A program made the translations under genes and the position numbers. A stretch of DNA of 64,000 nt from Paenibacillus tritici (GTDB lineage: Bacteria; Bacillota; Bacilli; Paenibacillales; Paenibacillaceae): assembly GCF_013204885.1 (NCBI RefSeq), contig NZ_JABMKX010000012.1, forward strand, positions 248,001 through 312,000, given 5' to 3'. This document shows, in pieces, positions 8,488-16,588 of this stretch (positions are counted from its first letter, which is position 1; every line of letters begins with the position of its first letter). The notes beneath the pieces were generated by a model. It made no database searches, was not told where the DNA came from, and worked only from the letters and a program-made list of their open reading frames with translations.

Positions 8488-9237
8488 TTATGTTCTGCTC
8501 AGATACGCGTACAGATCACCAAGCGTGTCCACCTGGTTCTTTTGGGAAATCTGGCGGATATACTTCACCCATAACTTTGCCGTCATTTTGGCATCCTCCA
8601 GCGCATGGTGACGGCCCTCAATGGGAATCTCATGGATGGCCAGCAGCTCATCCAGCGTGTAATTGCTGCGGTGCGGCTCCAGCCAGCGGGCCAGCATCAT
8701 CGTATCGAGCACCCGGTGGGTTAACTGGACCTTGGAGGTCTTCCATAAGGCCGCATTCAGAAATGACTTGTCATGGGCACTTCCGTGCGCCACCAGCACC
8801 CGCTGGCCGACAAAGGACATGAAATTATGCAGCCCGTCCATGAGCGGCGGTGCAGCTGATGTCATCTCTGCTGAAATTCCCGTAAGCCGGGTGATGTGAT
8901 CAGGAATGGCTGCCCCGCAGTTCACAAGTGTATAGAAGCACTCCTCTTCCTTAATCTCTTCCCCGACAACCCGGATCGCCCCGAAGGACATAATCTCATC
9001 CCCGCCCTGATGGGAGAAGCCCGTCGTCTCCAGATCAAATATAACCGTCTCCAGTTCAGACAGCGGAGTGTGCAGTACCTCCGGACGCCGCTTTTCACGC
9101 ATCAGAGAACGGATGAAGGCCATCTGCTGGGCGGTCTGCTGGGCCGACTCCCCGCCTCTCATGGAAGCGATGGCGGACGGCATTCCGCCCTGCCGCAGGT
9201 TATTCCAGAATCCCCCGCCTTTGTTCGGCTCCTTCAT
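8488..9237 (-). CDS. DnaQ-like 3'-5' exonuclease
   Basis: DEDDh-family exonuclease of 249 residues. Metal-binding residues are visible in FDLETTG (about 71-77), the middle Asp in HGSAHDKSF, and HHALEDAKM (about 210) with the DEDDh histidine. An N-terminal 65-residue Gly/Arg-rich segment precedes the domain. It is shorter than PolC and resembles stand-alone PolIII-epsilon-like proteins. The ATG overlaps the stop of the upstream nucleotidyltransferase-domain gene by four bases (ATGA), so it is translationally coupled to the amt operon. Substrate (DNA, RNA, oligonucleotide) cannot be told from sequence. Confidence 0.88.
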   Translation of the reverse strand: MKEPNKGGGFWNNLRQGGMPSAIASMRGGESAQQTAQQMAFIRSLMREKRRPEVLHTPLSELETVIFDLETTGFSHQGGDEIMSFGAIRVVGEEIKEEECFYTLVNCGAAIPDHITRLTGISAEMTSAAPPLMDGLHNFMSFVGQRVLVAHGSAHDKSFLNAALWKTSKVQLTHRVLDTMMLARWLEPHRSNYTLDELLAIHEIPIEGRHHALEDAKMTAKLWVKYIRQISQKNQVDTLGDLYAYLSRT

Positions 9238-10316
9238 AGCTGCCTCCTTTCCGCTGACCGGAGCTGACGCTGCAGCGCCTTATGCAGACGTCTGATCAGC
9301 AGCAGACTTTCCCGCAGCTCCGCTCTGAGCCGCTTATTCTTCAGATCATCCCCGGGATAATAATCACTGCTTGCCAGCAGACCGTCCACCACCGTATACG
9401 GCGTATTCACACGCATCCTCAGCGCCGTCAGGACAGCCCGCCGGATCTCTTCAAGATGCTGATACTGGTTCAGCTCCGCCAGGTCCTCAAGCCTCTTCAG
9501 TGTCGAAGATTCCTCAATGCCGTGCAGCAGCGACAAATGCCGGACGATATTCACCAGCGGAATGTAGAGGCCATATTTCACATCGAAGCCGCCTGCATTA
9601 TCGCCGAACCGCTCCGTGAGTACCTGTCCAAGCAGATTAAGCGTAGCCTTATGGCGTACTGTATTGCGCAGCACTGCCGTCGTTAATTTGCTGTTGTCTA
9701 TGAATCCGGCATGAAGAGCTTCCCGCCAAGCGGCAGACAACTCCTCACTCCCGGCTACATGGCGCATGTCTGAGGCTATAATCAGGTAGCGGACAGGTTC
9801 CCATTCGAGCTGCTCCATCCAGTCTGACAGCTGATGCTTCCATTCAGCCAGCGACTTCCGCCAGAGCGGCTCGGAGCACATGACTCTGCCGTCGCATTTC
9901 TCATAACCTATAGCTTCAAGTACATCCGACAGCATGTTGCCAAAAGCTTCAAAATAACTTCCCCTGTCGCCCTCCAGCTCTCCCTCAACAATCAAACCGT
10001 TATCCTGATCGCTCCACAGCGTGGCTTCCTGCCGGCCTGCACTGCCGAATACAATGAAGGAATAGGCACAAGGAGGCAGGCCGTAGCCCGCCTCCTTCAT
10101 CTGCGCCTCACATAGGTGTACCGCCGTTCTGGCAAGCTGATCATGCATGGCATTGACCCGGTACATCCATTCCTCAACCGGAATAACGTTTAACTGCTCC
10201 AGAAGTACCTGTTGGCAAGCGGTACGCCTGGCCTTAAGCTCCTGCGGCGAACCGGCTGTTACGATGGACAAGTAACTTTCTTCTTCGTTCCAATCTGCAG
10301 TCTCCATCGAAGCCAC
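9234..10316 (-). CDS. DUF294-type nucleotidyltransferase-domain protein
   Basis: The 360-residue product carries a Pol-beta/GlnD-like nucleotidyltransferase motif: GSAGRQEATLWSDQDN (about 92-107), i.e. GS-x-GR-xE with the SDxDN acidic pair, followed by a helical DUF294 C-terminal domain (about 205-355). No CBS or cyclic-nucleotide domain is present, unlike many family members. The GTG at 10316 follows GGGAGG. Being 31 bases downstream of amt and overlapping the exonuclease gene, it may respond to nitrogen status by modifying a protein or small molecule, as GlnD does with PII; this role is inference. No glnB/glnK is in the window. Confidence 0.82.
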   Translation of the reverse strand: MASMETADWNEEESYLSIVTAGSPQELKARRTACQQVLLEQLNVIPVEEWMYRVNAMHDQLARTAVHLCEAQMKEAGYGLPPCAYSFIVFGSAGRQEATLWSDQDNGLIVEGELEGDRGSYFEAFGNMLSDVLEAIGYEKCDGRVMCSEPLWRKSLAEWKHQLSDWMEQLEWEPVRYLIIASDMRHVAGSEELSAAWREALHAGFIDNSKLTTAVLRNTVRHKATLNLLGQVLTERFGDNAGGFDVKYGLYIPLVNIVRHLSLLHGIEESSTLKRLEDLAELNQYQHLEEIRRAVLTALRMRVNTPYTVVDGLLASSDYYPGDDLKNKRLRAELRESLLLIRRLHKALQRQLRSAERRQL

Positions 10317-10347
10317 TCGGTCCGCCTCCCTATCGAGTAGAAATCTA

Positions 10348-11742
10348 TTAATGCTTCAGGGTTTTGGAATCCGATTCAGCGATCAGCTTCATTTGTTCAG
10401 GATAGCCGTACGTACCATGCTCACTGATATCCAGACCCATCAATTCTTCTTCTTCCGTTACACGAATACCAATTACCATCTTCATTACATACAGGATTAC
10501 GAAGGACATTACCGCTACGAAGACAAAGGTTCCGACTACACCCAGCGCCTGTACGCCAAGCTGATGGAAGCCTCCGCCATAGAACAGACCCGCTTTACCT
10601 ACAAGTGCACCTTGTTCAATCAGATCAGGTGCTGCGAAGAGGCCTGTGGACAATGCACCCCATATTCCGGCGATACCATGTACAGAGAAAGCATAGATCG
10701 GATCATCAAGTCCGGCACGCTCCAGCCACTGTGAAGTCATGAAGGTGAAGGCACCTGCCACAAGACCGATAATGATTGCTGCCCATGGTTCTACGAAGGC
10801 ACAAGCACCGGTGATGGCAACGAGGGCTGCCAGTACGCCGTTAAGCATGGCCGGGATATCGGATTTGCCGAAGTACAGCCAGGAAGCCGCCAGTGCAGCC
10901 AGACCGCCTGCCGCTGCTGCAATGTTGGTGGTAAGCGCTACGTGTCCAAAGAATCCGCCCATTGGAGACAAGGCGCTGCCCGGGTTGAATCCGAACCAGC
11001 CGAACCAGAGAATGATAACACCCAGTACCGTGAATACCTGGTTATGACCCGGAATAATAACCGGCTTGCCTTCTTTGTTGAACTTGCCAAGACGAGGTTT
11101 GAGCAGAATGGTTGCCACTACAGCCGCCGTTGCTCCTGTAAGATGGACTACAGTAGAACCTGCATAATCCTGCATGCTCAGTTCAGCCAGCCAGCCGCCG
11201 CCCCATACCCAGTGAGCTACCACAGGGTAGATAACGACCGAGAAGAGAATTCCGAAGATAATGTATACACTAAGTTTAGCACGTTCAGCCATACCGCCGG
11301 ATACAATCGCCAGGGAGACTGCAGCAAATGCCATTTGGAACAGGAATTTAGTATTCAGCGTTACATCGGAGAACGCCAGGGATTCGAACGCGGAGGCTGT
11401 TGAATCTCCACCGTAGAAGAAGCCCGTAGTTCCGAAGAAGCTGTTGCCGTTTCCGAAGCCAAGACCGAAGCCCAGTGCCCAGAAACATAAGCTGGCAATT
11501 GCCAGTGTCAGTACTGTCTTACCGGCAACGTGGCCGGCATTCTTCATCCGGACCGAACCGGCCTCAAGTAATGCGAACCCCGATTGCATGAAGAATACAA
11601 GGATAAATGCCAGGAAGGTAAATGCAGTATCCAGTCCGATCTGCAGATCCGGTGCTGCCGGACCCTCAGCCGCAAACGCGCTGACCGGATAGATCATCAG
11701 TGTAATCATGGCCAGGAACATCATCAACAACTTCTTTTTCAT
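10348..11742 (-). CDS. amt: Ammonium transporter (Amt family)
   Basis: Ammonium channel of the plasma membrane, 464 residues. A cleavable signal sequence (about 1-25, ending AFA-AE) precedes eleven predicted helices. Signatures include GFALLEAGSVRMKNAGH near 60 and the twin-histidine region further on (VVHLTGATAA, FSVHGIAGIWGAL). The ATG at 11742 is preferred to the in-frame GTG at 11754, which lies directly on the GGGGAG site. First gene of an operon with the DUF294 and exonuclease genes. Transcription is likely controlled by a GlnR/TnrA-type site 20 bases before the start codon. Confidence 0.95.
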   Translation of the reverse strand: MKKKLLMMFLAMITLMIYPVSAFAAEGPAAPDLQIGLDTAFTFLAFILVFFMQSGFALLEAGSVRMKNAGHVAGKTVLTLAIASLCFWALGFGLGFGNGNSFFGTTGFFYGGDSTASAFESLAFSDVTLNTKFLFQMAFAAVSLAIVSGGMAERAKLSVYIIFGILFSVVIYPVVAHWVWGGGWLAELSMQDYAGSTVVHLTGATAAVVATILLKPRLGKFNKEGKPVIIPGHNQVFTVLGVIILWFGWFGFNPGSALSPMGGFFGHVALTTNIAAAAGGLAALAASWLYFGKSDIPAMLNGVLAALVAITGACAFVEPWAAIIIGLVAGAFTFMTSQWLERAGLDDPIYAFSVHGIAGIWGALSTGLFAAPDLIEQGALVGKAGLFYGGGFHQLGVQALGVVGTFVFVAVMSFVILYVMKMVIGIRVTEEEELMGLDISEHGTYGYPEQMKLIAESDSKTLKH

Positions 11743-11761
11743 ATTGTACCCCACTCCCCAA

Positions 11762-11778
11762 TGTTATATTTCCTAACA
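11762..11778. promoter_or_regulatory. GlnR/TnrA-type operator
   Basis: TGTTATATTTCCTAACA matches TGTNA-N7-TNACA at every defined position. It lies about 22-38 bases downstream of the -10 box on the minus strand, so in the transcribed leader of amt. In that position GlnR would be expected to block transcription (repression in nitrogen excess) rather than activate. Confidence 0.8.
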
Positions 11779-11799
11779 AGTCGTGAAACTCTTAATGTC

Positions 11800-11829
11800 A
11801 TTATAATCAGAAGTCAGGTAAATTGACAA
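11800..11829 (-). promoter_or_regulatory. Sigma-A promoter of the amt operon
   Basis: Minus strand: TTGTCA (11829-11824), 18-base spacer, TATAAT (11805-11800). The rest of this 450-base gap is AT-rich and shows no gene. Confidence 0.8.
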
Positions 11830-12027
11830 GACTATTTTTTTGAATATTCTAATTAAAACTTGCATCATTCTGAAGTTCCCTTATGCACCGCTAATGCAAA
11901 CGCATACACTACATATACATTCCCCGTGTGCTTTATACTGTATTTTTATTAACACTCATTAGTAAAAATGCCTTTCTCCCGCCAATTTTAGCTATCCAGA
12001 TGATTTCCGCATACTTCAACACTCAAA

Positions 12028-12050
12028 TATATAACATAACATGTTATATA
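12028..12050. promoter_or_regulatory. AT-rich inverted repeat between amt and merR
   Basis: TATATAAC and GTTATATA form 8-base arms around a 7-base centre; an overlapping 12-base perfect palindrome ATAACATGTTAT lies at 12036-12047. It is about 65 bases upstream of the merR -35 box. It could be an operator, but AT-rich palindromes also arise by chance. Confidence 0.35.
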
Positions 12051-12113
12051 TAGTTATTTTAAACCCAAGCATTATTATGAAGAATCCGCATATACTTTAA
12101 GTAAGCGGTACGT

Positions 12114-12143
12114 TTGACTGTACGGTTTCCCATTTGATATGAT
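12114..12143 (+). promoter_or_regulatory. Likely promoter of merR-yugP
   Basis: TTGACT (12114-12119), 18-base spacer, TATGAT (12138-12143), 55 bases before the merR ATG. Confidence 0.65.
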
Positions 12144-12198
12144 TAGTTATGTCCTTAACAATAGTAAGCAGCTTAGCGAGGTGAGATAACTTGGAGAT

Positions 12199-12630
12199 AT
12201 GACCCTTTACCGGATCGGAGAGCTGGCCAAGGCGGCCAGTATCAGTGAACGTACCATTGATTATTATACGAAGCTTGGACTGATCACACCGGAATCCAGG
12301 AGCTTGAAGAATTACCGGTTGTACAGCCATGAAACCTTAGTCGTTCTTCAACGTATTAATCAGCTTAAGCAAGAGAAATATACATTGGAAGAAATCAAAT
12401 CCCTGATCAGCAAGTGGAACGCAGCCACACCGGAAGCTGAAGTCTCCGGCAAGCTGGTCCAGCTTGAGCTTCAGATGCAGCAGCTTGAGCGGGAAGTCCG
12501 GGCGCTGGAGCCCGTAATTAGCGGCCTGAAGCCGGGACAGGCCAATCGGGCGCTCGCAGCACTGATTCCCCAAGGCGTAGCTTGTATGGAAGCAATCCGT
12601 CTTCTGCTGACCCAGGGGCCGCCAATGTAA
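12199..12630 (+). CDS. MerR-family transcriptional regulator
   Basis: DNA-binding regulator of 143 residues. Winged helix-turn-helix at 1-70 (YRIGELAKAASISERTIDYY is the typical MerR first helix pair), a coiled-coil dimerisation helix at about 85-112, and a short C-terminal segment (about 113-143). No cysteine pattern for metal binding is seen in the C-terminal part, so the effector is not predicted. It is 33 bases upstream of the YugP-type protease gene and probably cotranscribed with it, which may make the protease its target. Confidence 0.88.
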   Translation: MTLYRIGELAKAASISERTIDYYTKLGLITPESRSLKNYRLYSHETLVVLQRINQLKQEKYTLEEIKSLISKWNAATPEAEVSGKLVQLELQMQQLEREVRALEPVISGLKPGQANRALAALIPQGVACMEAIRLLLTQGPPM

Positions 12631-12663
12631 CAGCTTGTATCTCAAATGGAGGAATGAACGCAT

Positions 12664-13341
12664 ATGATGCCACTAATGTATCTGTTGTTAGCTGTCGCTT
12701 TTATCTTTTCGCTATGGGCCCAGTTCAGAGTCAAAGGCAATTTCAAGAAATGGGCCCAGGTGCCGAATATGAACGGCTTAACCGGTTATGAAGCTGCCCG
12801 GCGCATGCTTGATGCCAACGGCCTCCACGATGTTCCCATCGAGCCGGTGCAGGGAACGCTCACCGACCATTATGACCCGATCCATCGTGTTGTACGGTTA
12901 TCCGAGCCTGTATATTATGAGAGCTCTATCGCAGCGGTCTCTGTGGCGTGTCACGAGATCGGCCATGCGATCCAGCATAAGGAACATTATCCCATGCTGT
13001 CGCTCCGCCACCGGATGTTCCCGGTCGTTAACTTTGCATCCGGCGTTGCTCCCTTCATGCTGCTGGCGGGCTTCATATTCAGCTCATTTCAACTGATCGG
13101 TCTTGGTATTATTTTCTTCTCCGCCGCAGTAGCCTTCCAGCTGGTCACGCTGCCTGTCGAATTCAATGCCAGCAGCCGAGCACGCCGGATTATGGTGCAG
13201 CAAGGCTTCATCCGCAATGATGAAGAGCGGGGAGTTGCCAAGGTTCTGAACGCCGCAGCACTTACGTATGTTGCAGCCGCTCTGGTATCCCTGATCGAAC
13301 TGATCCGTCTGATCCTGATGTACCTGGGCAACCGCGATTAA
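12664..13341 (+). CDS. yugP: YugP-type membrane zinc metallopeptidase
   Basis: Neutral zinc metallopeptidase family 2 (YugP), 225 residues, plasma membrane. N-terminal helix (1-18), a HEIGHAIQH zinc-binding/catalytic motif near residue 99-107, then two more hydrophobic helices (about 125-165) and a C-terminal helix (about 195-220). The segment EFNASSRAR follows the second helix pair, as in family members, and its Glu may be the third zinc ligand. The start ATG has GGAGG about eleven bases upstream. Physiological substrates are unknown in general for this family. Confidence 0.88.
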   Translation: MMPLMYLLLAVAFIFSLWAQFRVKGNFKKWAQVPNMNGLTGYEAARRMLDANGLHDVPIEPVQGTLTDHYDPIHRVVRLSEPVYYESSIAAVSVACHEIGHAIQHKEHYPMLSLRHRMFPVVNFASGVAPFMLLAGFIFSSFQLIGLGIIFFSAAVAFQLVTLPVEFNASSRARRIMVQQGFIRNDEERGVAKVLNAAALTYVAAALVSLIELIRLILMYLGNRD

Positions 13342-13352
13342 CCGATCTCTAT

Positions 13353-13411
13353 AGACAAACAGACAATACCCCGGTAGGCTAAGAGCCGACCGGGGTATTG
13401 TCTGTTTGTCT
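13353..13411. terminator. 23-bp perfect stem shared by yugP and the LysR gene
   Basis: AGACAAACAGACAATACCCC and the next three bases (13353-13375) are exactly complementary to 13389-13411 around a 13-base loop. The last eleven codons of the LysR gene lie inside the right arm and loop. T-tracts are poor on both sides, so it may act by stem strength or block convergent polymerases. Confidence 0.75.
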
Positions 13412-14296
13412 GTCTTTGAAATAGGTTAGCAGGAAGTTACGGAAGGACTGGGCTACCAGCGGGAGCTTCCCCTCCGCCCGGTGAATGAGCCCTACGGTCC
13501 TCGTAATGGTAGGCTCCACCACCCGGACCTGCGCCGGCTGCATCGGATTGGTCTGGTAGAGCGCCATCTCAGGCAGCAGGCTTACCCCCATTCCGGCGGC
13601 AACCAGGCCACGAATGGTATCCGTCTCTCCGCCCTCAAAAGCAATCTGCGGCTTGAAGCCCGCCGCAAGGCAAGCCTGCCAGACAATCGGCCGCAGCGAG
13701 TAGCCTTGGCTGAATAATACGAACTTCTCGTCCCGAAGCTGTTCCAGCCGGATCACTTCCCTACTAGCTAACGGATGATTCTCCGGCAGGATAGCGAACA
13801 GCTCTTCGGTCATTACAATATCTCCGGCCACATGCCCTACATTCTCGGGAAACGGAGAGATGAATGCCAAATCCACTTCCCCGGAGATTACATCCTTGAT
13901 TAAGGATGGATACGCCCCCTGCTTGAAACGGAATTTGACATGAGGGAAATGGCTGCGGAATTCCGCCACAATCGAAGGTATGAGATGGGTCCCCAGACTG
14001 TGCGGGAAGCCGATGCGGATCTCCCCGCGCTCCGGATCAAGGAATTCGTGAACCTCTGCCACTGACCGGTCCAGTTCATTCAGCACCGACTCCACTCTTT
14101 TGCAAAAGAGCTGTCCTACGGGAGTCAGCTGCAGATTCCTACCCTTCTGCATGAACAGATCCACCCCCAGCTCCTGCTCCAGCTGATGAATCTGGCGGCT
14201 TACCGCAGATTGTGCGACATGCAGCTCCTCCGCCGCTCTGGTGACATGTTCCTTCTGGGCAACCTTCAGAAAATACTGCAGCTGTCTAAGCTCCAA
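13379..14296 (-). CDS. LysR-family regulator, GltC-like
   Basis: 305-residue LysR protein: winged HTH at 1-60 (MELRQLQYFLKVAQKEHVTR, AAEELHVAQSAVSRQI), then a two-lobe effector domain (about 90-295). The N terminus and the EFLDPERGEIRIGFPHSLGT stretch resemble Bacillus GltC, the activator of glutamate synthase, but gltAB is not nearby, so the target is unknown. TTG start at 14296 with AAGGAAGTG upstream. It follows the rhomboid gene by 12 bases and is probably read through from it. The C-terminal codons overlap a strong hairpin. Confidence 0.85.
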   Translation of the reverse strand: MELRQLQYFLKVAQKEHVTRAAEELHVAQSAVSRQIHQLEQELGVDLFMQKGRNLQLTPVGQLFCKRVESVLNELDRSVAEVHEFLDPERGEIRIGFPHSLGTHLIPSIVAEFRSHFPHVKFRFKQGAYPSLIKDVISGEVDLAFISPFPENVGHVAGDIVMTEELFAILPENHPLASREVIRLEQLRDEKFVLFSQGYSLRPIVWQACLAAGFKPQIAFEGGETDTIRGLVAAGMGVSLLPEMALYQTNPMQPAQVRVVEPTITRTVGLIHRAEGKLPLVAQSFRNFLLTYFKDRQTDNTPVGS

Positions 14297-14308
14297 AACT
14301 ACACTTCC

Positions 14309-14935
14309 TTATCGTCGTTTTCTTTTGAATATACGAATCATTAGCCCATAAATGAAGAATCCGGCGATCAGACCCCCGATATGTGCCATGTAATCTATGT
14401 GCGGTGTAGCAAAAGACATAACGATCCCCACGACCAACAGCCCGTAGAGCGTCTTGCGCGAGCCCTCATCCATCATTCCTCTCTGCAGCACTGCAATATA
14501 GAGGAAGGCGCCATATATGGCGTAGATCGCTCCTGAGGCCCCTACAGAGACAATCCCGATTTCAACGTTACCGCGGCTGCTGACGGCGACCCCGATCAGA
14601 TTAGCCAGGAACCCTCCGCCCAGGTACAGCAGCGCATACCTCCACCAGCCCATCAGCCGCTCCAGGGGAGGGGCGAACACCAGCAGGGAGAAGCTGTTAA
14701 AGAACAAATGGGCGAAGCCGTTGTGCAGGAACATCGCCGAAGCGTAGCGCCACAGCTCATCCTTCTCCGGACCCACATTGACCGTTGCCCCATATTTGAC
14801 GAGCGTATATAGATTGGTCGAGCCGCCATTAAGCGACAGCACGATAAACATAATCACATTGGCCAGAATCAGAGCACAGGTCACAGGATAATACCGGAGA
14901 TAGCTCCTCCACTTCTCATATCGTATAAAAATCAT
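14309..14935 (-). CDS. Rhomboid intramembrane serine protease
   Basis: 208 residues, six predicted helices. Catalytic serine in GASGAIYAIYG (about 120) and catalytic histidine in MAHIGGLIAGF near the end form the rhomboid dyad; the HNGFAHLFFNSFSL segment matches the second-helix conserved histidines and asparagine. Cleaves membrane proteins within the bilayer; substrate unknown. The ATG at 14935 is chosen over one nine bases upstream because that one overlaps the AAGGA site. Confidence 0.92.
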   Translation of the reverse strand: MIFIRYEKWRSYLRYYPVTCALILANVIMFIVLSLNGGSTNLYTLVKYGATVNVGPEKDELWRYASAMFLHNGFAHLFFNSFSLLVFAPPLERLMGWWRYALLYLGGGFLANLIGVAVSSRGNVEIGIVSVGASGAIYAIYGAFLYIAVLQRGMMDEGSRKTLYGLLVVGIVMSFATPHIDYMAHIGGLIAGFFIYGLMIRIFKRKRR

Positions 14936-14966
14936 AGCACCCATCCTTCTATGTATGTTGTCCAGC

Positions 14967-14996
14967 TCGACATAAAGCTTCTAAAAAGATTATAAT
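14967..14996 (+). promoter_or_regulatory. Likely promoter of tpx
   Basis: TCGACA (14967-14972), 18-base spacer, TATAAT (14991-14996), about 50 bases before the ATG. Confidence 0.6.
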
Positions 14997-15047
14997 TTAT
15001 TCTGGCACTAACAATCCAATAATGTAATTCAAGGAGGAAACAAGGAC

Positions 15048-15566
15048 ATGACGCAAGAACGAACAGGCGTAGCTACTTTTAAGGGTAATCCCATTACTCT
15101 GGTAGGGCCAGAACTGAAGGCCGGAGATTCCGCTCCACCATTCACGGTGAGCAAGAATCTGCTGGAAGACGCATCACTTACAGATTACGCTGGCAAAATC
15201 AAGCTGATCAGCGTTGTGCCTTCCCTGGATACCGGCGTGTGCGATGCGCAGACCCGCCGCTTCAACAGCGAAGCTGCCGGACTTGGCGATGATGTGGTCA
15301 TCCTCACCATCAGCACTGACCTTCCCTTCGCCCAGGCCCGCTGGTGCGGTGCCGCAGGCATTGACAGTGTTATTACACTGTCCGATCACAAAGAGGTCTC
15401 TTTCGGACAAGCCTACGGGGTACTCATCAAGGAATTCCGCCTCGACATGCGCTCCATCTTCGTGGTAGACAAGAATGATACTTTGGCTTATGTCGAGTAT
15501 CTTGGCGAAATGGCTGAGCACCCTGATTATGAAGCGGCGATCTCCGCCGTTAAAGCACTGCTCTAA
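15048..15566 (+). CDS. tpx: Thiol peroxidase (atypical 2-Cys peroxiredoxin)
   Basis: Reduces lipid and hydrogen peroxides with thioredoxin. 172 residues with PSLDTGVCDAQTRRFN (peroxidatic Cys near 64) and the resolving Cys in RWCGAAGID near 98, the spacing of Tpx. The ATG has AAGGAGG nine bases upstream. Monocistronic, with a promoter and terminator. The conserved Arg near the C-terminal third (RSIFVVDKND) is also present. Confidence 0.96.
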   Translation: MTQERTGVATFKGNPITLVGPELKAGDSAPPFTVSKNLLEDASLTDYAGKIKLISVVPSLDTGVCDAQTRRFNSEAAGLGDDVVILTISTDLPFAQARWCGAAGIDSVITLSDHKEVSFGQAYGVLIKEFRLDMRSIFVVDKNDTLAYVEYLGEMAEHPDYEAAISAVKALL

Positions 15567-15604
15567 GACGGAACGAACAGGTATATAAATACTTATATTT
15601 TTGA

Positions 15605-15641
15605 AAAAAAGCGGCAGAAGGTCATCCCTCTCCCGCTTTTT
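15605..15641. terminator. Terminator of tpx
   Basis: AAAAAGCGG and CCGCTTTTT bracket a short stem-loop; usable in both directions between tpx and the convergent DUF1499-like gene. Confidence 0.75.
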
Positions 15642-15681
15642 GCGTATGATGATCTTTAAGTATATCATGGCCGTCTTGTGC

Positions 15682-16071
15682 TCAATCGACCTTGAATTTA
15701 CCCAGCTTCTTATCCATGGACTGGTACAAACGTTGAATGACACGGTAATTGGCACCCAAATCGCCAAGCGACCCTCTGGATGCTGAATATATATCTACGG
15801 CACAGCGCACGGGTGTAGTGCTCAGCACAGATACTGTAATATCAAGCGAGCGGCCGAGCGCCGTTCTCTTCTCCAGGGTAATCTCCCCTACAGACTGCAC
15901 TTCATGCAAGACCTTATATCCAGGAATTTTCTTCAGCGTTGCAGATACTTCTTCCCACGCCTTGTCTCTTGAAAGATTGTAATAACGCGTTTTCAATGCC
16001 GGATCTTTGGCACGGTCGCTTGTTCCGTCATGACTGCGAAATAAACCGACCAAGGTTCTTTTCAACGACAA
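15682..16071 (-). CDS. DUF1499-like cytosolic protein
   Basis: 129 residues, no signal or membrane helix. The pattern YYNLSRDKAWEEVSATLKK, then GDLGANYRVIQRLYQSMD near the C terminus resembles the DUF1499 family, in which a serine/glycine-rich turn precedes a final amphipathic helix (here SASRGSLGDLGANYR). No biochemical function is established for the family. TTG start with GAGGGGGA upstream. The gene downstream in transcription order is tpx on the opposite strand, so it is likely monocistronic. Confidence 0.55.
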   Translation of the reverse strand: MSLKRTLVGLFRSHDGTSDRAKDPALKTRYYNLSRDKAWEEVSATLKKIPGYKVLHEVQSVGEITLEKRTALGRSLDITVSVLSTTPVRCAVDIYSASRGSLGDLGANYRVIQRLYQSMDKKLGKFKVD

Positions 16072-16233
16072 AATTCTTCCCCCTCTTCAAATCCCAAGTT
16101 CATTACCTTAAGTGTAACACTCTTGTCCGCGGAACAAAAGGGCATTGCTCACTTTCCCCGGGTAAAATCCCCTGTCTGGAGAACAATAATCGGAGCTTAC
16201 CACCAGGGTATTTCAAAAATTCAGACTGCACTA

Positions 16234-16281
16234 ATAAAAAGGCACCCTGTACCCGCAGTTAAGCAGGTAACAGGGTGCCTT
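16234..16281 (-). terminator. Terminator of the 6S-like RNA
   Basis: Minus strand: AAGGCACCCTGT pairs perfectly with ACAGGGTGCCTT and is followed by TTTTTATT. No protein gene ends nearby, which points to a noncoding transcript. Confidence 0.85.
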
Positions 16282-16295
16282 GTCATTAACAGTAG

Positions 16296-16484
16296 AAAAC
16301 CCGCCTATGCCGTCCGGCTGCAGTGTCTTCTGAACCTGCTAGAGCAGGTGGGTGACCGCAGAAGTCGTTTTTGAATTCCCCAGGTCATATAGACAGGGCT
16401 GTTCAGCCGCGCTTCATGTAGATCTCCCAAGACATTATCATTGGTTCAAAACAACGAGCAACCATAACGAACATCGCAGGATTT
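16296..16484 (-). ncRNA. ssrS: 6S RNA candidate
   Basis: About 189 bases transcribed from its own promoter and closed by its own terminator, with no usable reading frame. It folds by eye into one long interrupted rod: AATCC near the 5' end with GGGTT at the 3' end, GGTTGC with GCAGCC, TTTTGAACC with GGTTCAGAA. Then comes a large asymmetric bubble whose 3' side holds a small hairpin (ACCTGC-TCTA-GCAGGT), then an apical arm (TGAA..CCC.GTC with GAC..GGGG..TTCA). Length, central bubble and bubble hairpin are those of 6S RNA, which binds RNA polymerase holoenzyme in stationary phase. Identity is from fold and length, not from a covariance search. Confidence 0.7.
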
Positions 16485-16490
16485 ATAATC

Positions 16491-16519
16491 ATTATATTGC
16501 GTTTTAACAAAAAAGTAAA
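16491..16519 (-). promoter_or_regulatory. Promoter of the 6S-like RNA
   Basis: Minus strand: TTTACT (16519-16514), 17-base spacer, TATAAT (16496-16491). The expected start, 7 bases on, coincides with the 5' end of the closing stem. Confidence 0.75.
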
Positions 16520-16588
16520 CCTGTATGCGCTTTATTTAACACCGGCATCATTTTCCGTTACCTTAACCGCCTGTTTATTACGGGAATG

